From: Phaeobacter sp. QD34_24
Lineage (GTDB): Bacteria; Pseudomonadota; Alphaproteobacteria; Rhodobacterales; Rhodobacteraceae
DNA length: 64,000 nt
Assembly (NCBI RefSeq): GCF_028890115.1
Contig: NZ_JARCJD010000003.1
Span: 165,475 to 229,474 of the forward strand
Direction: 5' to 3'
Shown: in pieces, positions 60,984-64,000 of the stretch
Position numbering within the stretch: position 1 is the stretch's first letter
How the letters are laid out: the number at the start of each line of letters is the position of its first letter
The notes under the pieces: model-generated
What the model was told of the DNA's origin: nothing
The model's input: the letters and a program-made list of their open reading frames with translations, nothing else
Databases searched by the model: none
Translations under genes and position numbers: made by a program

Positions 60984-62947
60984 CCGAAACGATCGAACGT
61001 GAAATCCTCTGGCAGCCCAGTGCCGAACGCGCCGCCGCAAGCCGCATGGCGCAGTTCCAGACCTGGCTGGAAGAAAATAGATCGCTGTCCTTTTCGGATT
61101 ACAACGCGCTTTGGGAGTGGAGCGTTACGGATCTGGACGCCTTCTGGAGCGCGCTGGTCACGTTCTTTGACCTAGAGTTCACCACCCCGGCGACGCGCGT
61201 TCTTGGTAAGCGCGGCGTCGAGGATGCAGAGTGGTTCCCCGGCGCCCAGCTGAACTGGGCACGGCATATGCTGCGCCAGGTCGAGAAAACCCCTGATGCG
61301 CAGGCACTTGTGGTGCATTCTGAAACCTTTGGGCGAACAGAGCTCAGCTGGGGTGAACTTGCGGCCCAGGTGGCCAGTGTTGCCAAACACCTGCGCGCCA
61401 TGGGGGTCGGGCAGGGGGATCGCGTCACGGCGGTTCTGCCCAATACGGAAACTGCGGTGATCGCCTGTCTCGCCGCCACCAGCCTCGGGGCGATCTGGTC
61501 TCTGTGCGCGCCCGATATGGGGCATGTGGCGATCCTTGACCGATTCCGCCAGATCGAACCCAAGGTGCTGATCTATCAGGACGGCTACGTTCATGCGGGC
61601 AAGACCATCGACCGCCGCGAGGTGCTGTCGGTCATCGCAGAGGGCCTGCCCAGCGTCGAGCAGCGGATCGTTCTCCCGGTTGTTGGCGATCTGCCCGAGG
61701 ACGCCACCCATTGGCGCGACCTGATTGGTGACGAGGCGCCGCTGGAATTCACCGCGGTCTCCTTCGATCATCCGCTCTGGGTGGTCTATTCCTCTGGCAC
61801 CACCGGCAATCCCAAACCCATCGTGCACGGGCACGGGGGTATTCTTCTGGAGGGCGCGAAGCAATCCCTGCATCAGGATCTGAGCGATGAAAGCCGGTTC
61901 TGCTGGATGACCTCATCCGGCTGGGTGATGTGGAACGCACAATTCGTGGCCTTGGGGCAGGGTGCCACCACCATGCTCTACGACCGTGCCCCCAATCACC
62001 CGGACATGCTGGATCTGTGGCGCCGCGCCGCAGACGAGCGGCTCACCTATCTGGGGGTCGGCGCCGCCTATATCACGGCTTGCGTCAAATCCGGTATAAA
62101 GCCGGGTAAGGAGCTTGATCTTTCGGCGCTGATCTCGCTCGGCACCACCGGATCGCCGCTGACCTCTGATGGATACGATTGGATCTACTCGGAGATCAAA
62201 GAGGATATCTGGCTGGCACCGATTTCGGGTGGTACCGATCTTTGCGGTGCCTTTGTCTGTGGCAATGTCATGCTGCCGGTGCGCGCCGGAGAAATGCAAT
62301 GCCGCGCCCTGGGCAATGCGGTGCGGGCCTTTGATGAAGCCGGACAGGAGGTCACGGGCATTGTGGGTGAGCTGGTCTGTACTGAACCTTTGCCCTCTAT
62401 GCCATTGTTTTTCTGGGGAGATGAAGACGGATCGCGGCTGCACTCCAGCTATTTCGACACCTATCCGGGCATCTGGCGCCATGGGGATTGGATTGAAATC
62501 ACCCCCGAGGGCGGATCGGTGATCTACGGGCGATCCGACGCGACGATCAACCGGCGCGGCCTGCGCCTTGGTTCCTCGGAGATCTACCAGGCAGTTGAAG
62601 GGCTTGCGGAGGTACTGGACAGCCTGGTCGTGGATCTGGAATTCCTGGGCCGTGACAGTTTCATGCCGCTGTTTGTGGTGCTGGCCGAAGGGCAAGTCCT
62701 GGATGACGCGCTGCGTGACAAGATCAAGAGTGCCATTCGCAGCGCGGTGTCGGCCCGCTTTGTGCCTGATGAAATCAACGTGGTTCCCGAGATCCCGCGC
62801 ACGCTTTCTGGAAAGAAGCTGGAAGTTCCGGTGAAAAAGCTGTTACTGGGAGGCGATCCTGCCAAGGTTGTGAACCGGGACTCGATGGCCAATCCGGACA
62901 GTTTCGATGTCTTCATCGCCTATGCCAACACGCGGGAGGCTGATTAA
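60980..62947 (+). CDS. Acetoacetyl-CoA synthetase-like acyl-CoA ligase
   Basis: A 655-residue ANL-family ligase closest to acetoacetate-CoA ligase. The N-terminal cap is TWLEENRSLSFSDYNALWEW. The phosphate loop is VVYSSGTTGNPKPIVHGHGG. ESRFCWMTSSGWVMWNAQFV is the acetoacetyl-CoA-synthetase signature. GSVIYGRSDATINRRGLRLG is the adenylate hinge, and a Lys near TLSGKKLEVPVKK closes the active site. It would activate acetoacetate or a related keto-acid. It overlaps the hydrolase by four bases. Confidence 0.92.
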   Translation: MTETIEREILWQPSAERAAASRMAQFQTWLEENRSLSFSDYNALWEWSVTDLDAFWSALVTFFDLEFTTPATRVLGKRGVEDAEWFPGAQLNWARHMLRQVEKTPDAQALVVHSETFGRTELSWGELAAQVASVAKHLRAMGVGQGDRVTAVLPNTETAVIACLAATSLGAIWSLCAPDMGHVAILDRFRQIEPKVLIYQDGYVHAGKTIDRREVLSVIAEGLPSVEQRIVLPVVGDLPEDATHWRDLIGDEAPLEFTAVSFDHPLWVVYSSGTTGNPKPIVHGHGGILLEGAKQSLHQDLSDESRFCWMTSSGWVMWNAQFVALGQGATTMLYDRAPNHPDMLDLWRRAADERLTYLGVGAAYITACVKSGIKPGKELDLSALISLGTTGSPLTSDGYDWIYSEIKEDIWLAPISGGTDLCGAFVCGNVMLPVRAGEMQCRALGNAVRAFDEAGQEVTGIVGELVCTEPLPSMPLFFWGDEDGSRLHSSYFDTYPGIWRHGDWIEITPEGGSVIYGRSDATINRRGLRLGSSEIYQAVEGLAEVLDSLVVDLEFLGRDSFMPLFVVLAEGQVLDDALRDKIKSAIRSAVSARFVPDEINVVPEIPRTLSGKKLEVPVKKLLLGGDPAKVVNRDSMANPDSFDVFIAYANTREAD

Positions 62948-62960
62948 GGAAGGCGCATAA

Positions 62961-63836
62961 ATGTCTGATGCTGGAAAGATTTTGCTCAATCTCTTGGATC
63001 TTGAGCAGCTTGATCGCAATCTTTATCGCGGCATCGGATCGGGCGGTGAAACCCCGATGCGCATCTATGGCGGCCAGGTCATCGCCCAGGCGCTGACAGC
63101 GGCCTATGCGACGGTGCCGGATCGTTTGTGCCATTCGCTGCATGCCTATTTCATCCGTCCGGGTGACCCGGTACGCCCGGTGATCTACCAGGTCGATCCG
63201 GCCCGTGACGGCGGCAGCTTTACCACCCGTCGGGTTACGGCCATTCAACACGGGAAGCAGATCCTGAACCTTGCGGCTTCCTTCCACAAGGACGAACCCG
63301 GTTGGGGTCATCAACATCAGATGCCGGATGTGCCAGCGCCGGAGGGCCTGAAAAACCGCGATGAGTTGAACCACATCCATGTGCATCGCATCGCAGAAGA
63401 CATGCAGGATGACTTTATCCGCCCTAGGCCGTTTGAAATTCGCGATATCGAACCGCTGGACCCTTTGAACCCGGGTATTGCCAACGATATCAACCATATG
63501 TGGATCAGAATGGAAGCCGCCAAAGGGGCAGGGCCGCAATTGCAGCATGTGCTGATGGCCTATGCTTCTGACTTCGGTCTTCTCGGCTCGGCGCTGCGCC
63601 CCCATGGGCTGACCTGGTACAAACCCGAAGCGATGACGGCGAGCCTGGATCACGCCATGTGGTTTCATGCCCCGGTGCAGTTCGAGGAATGGCACCTCTA
63701 CACGATGGATTCTCCCTTTGCCGGCAAAGGACGTGGTTTCAATCGCGGTTCAATCTACACCCGGGATGGCCAACTGGTTGCCAGCGTCGCCCAGGAAGGC
63801 CTGATGCGGCCGATCAAAACGCCAGATGAGAGATAG
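62961..63836 (+). CDS. tesB: Acyl-CoA thioesterase II (TesB family)
   Basis: A 291-residue double-hotdog thioesterase. The first hotdog includes RIYGGQVIAQALTAAYATVP, then HAYFIRPGDP, and GGSFTTRRVTAIQHGKQILN. The second has the catalytic Asp in TASLDHAMWFHAP, then GFNRGSIYTRDGQLVASVAQ, then EGLMRPIK with the conserved Gln. It would free CoA from the pathway or drain toxic acyl-CoAs. It starts 13 bases after the ligase gene and ends the cluster. Confidence 0.94.
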   Translation: MSDAGKILLNLLDLEQLDRNLYRGIGSGGETPMRIYGGQVIAQALTAAYATVPDRLCHSLHAYFIRPGDPVRPVIYQVDPARDGGSFTTRRVTAIQHGKQILNLAASFHKDEPGWGHQHQMPDVPAPEGLKNRDELNHIHVHRIAEDMQDDFIRPRPFEIRDIEPLDPLNPGIANDINHMWIRMEAAKGAGPQLQHVLMAYASDFGLLGSALRPHGLTWYKPEAMTASLDHAMWFHAPVQFEEWHLYTMDSPFAGKGRGFNRGSIYTRDGQLVASVAQEGLMRPIKTPDER

Positions 63837-63987
63837 GACAGCGTTTCTATCGGTTTCTGCTCTTACGTGAGATCATTGTGCAATATTTACATAATACCGA
63901 TTATGCGAATAAATGATGTAGCCGCGGCACATTCTAAACTGGGTTGCGACAAATCCCCTATCTTGCTGAAAAGCAAGGAGAACGGAC
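63837..63987. other. Intergenic region after the thioesterase gene
   Basis: 150 bases, AT-rich between 63870 and 63920. It ends in AAGGAG seven bases before a new start codon. No terminator is obvious. Confidence 0.4.
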
Positions 63988-64000
63988 ATGGCCCACACAG
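63988..64000 (+). CDS. Start of an unidentified gene (cut by window edge)
   Basis: Only the first four codons (MAHT) are present after a good AAGGAG ribosome binding site. Nothing about its product can be said. Confidence 0.4.

Overview
The window is chromosomal DNA of an alphaproteobacterium, most likely a Roseobacter-group Rhodobacteraceae. This rests on the high G+C content, a GAAC-N7-GAAC LexA box in front of recA, the CckA/ChpT phosphorelay genes, an IscR without the usual cysteine cluster heading a hybrid isc/suf operon, ornithine-lipid genes and an L21 with a C-terminal extension. No species can be named from the sequence alone. I see no insertion sequence, prophage or CRISPR array.

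Layout. 0-8 kb is housekeeping: the end of cckA, a sulfotransferase, SOS-controlled recA, alaS, a DUF1330 protein, a VOC enzyme and typA. 8-12.8 kb holds an SMR transporter, a small exported protein, a membrane chemoreceptor, and a three-gene minus-strand unit (alpha/beta hydrolase, small coiled-coil protein, double-HD hydrolase). 12.85-20.6 kb is the Fe-S assembly operon iscR-iscS-sufB-sufC-sufD-two membrane proteins-sufS, with an Irr-type box over its likely -10. 20.6-25.8 kb is a peptide-type ABC importer. 26.2-38.6 kb is an iron acquisition island: nine tightly packed minus-strand genes (siderophore-binding protein, two permeases, ATPase, siderophore reductase, ExbB, two ExbD, TonB), then an MFS transporter, an AraC regulator and a TonB-dependent receptor.

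39-50 kb is core genome: tRNA-Ser(CGA), an exported protein, rplU-rpmA, an acetyltransferase, obgE-proB-proA, chpT, a DUF3553 protein, olsB-olsA and rpsB-tsf. 50.4-51.6 kb pairs aroQ with an overlapping orphan LuxR-type regulator. 51.8-63.8 kb is a catabolic block: a quinone oxidoreductase, divergent from two acyl-CoA dehydrogenases, an SDR, a nitronate-monooxygenase-like flavoprotein, a histidine phosphatase, an APH-type kinase, an enoyl-CoA hydratase, a serine hydrolase, an acetoacetyl-CoA-synthetase-like ligase and a TesB-type thioesterase. Its substrate is unknown. It is the best candidate in the window for an uncharacterised pathway: the dehydrogenase pair looks heteromeric, and the kinase resembles those acting on hydroxyacyl-CoA.

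Two iron-linked regions, the Fe-S assembly operon and the siderophore operon, each carry a recognisable iron-responsive operator candidate (Irr-like and RirA-like). This suggests coordinated iron control.
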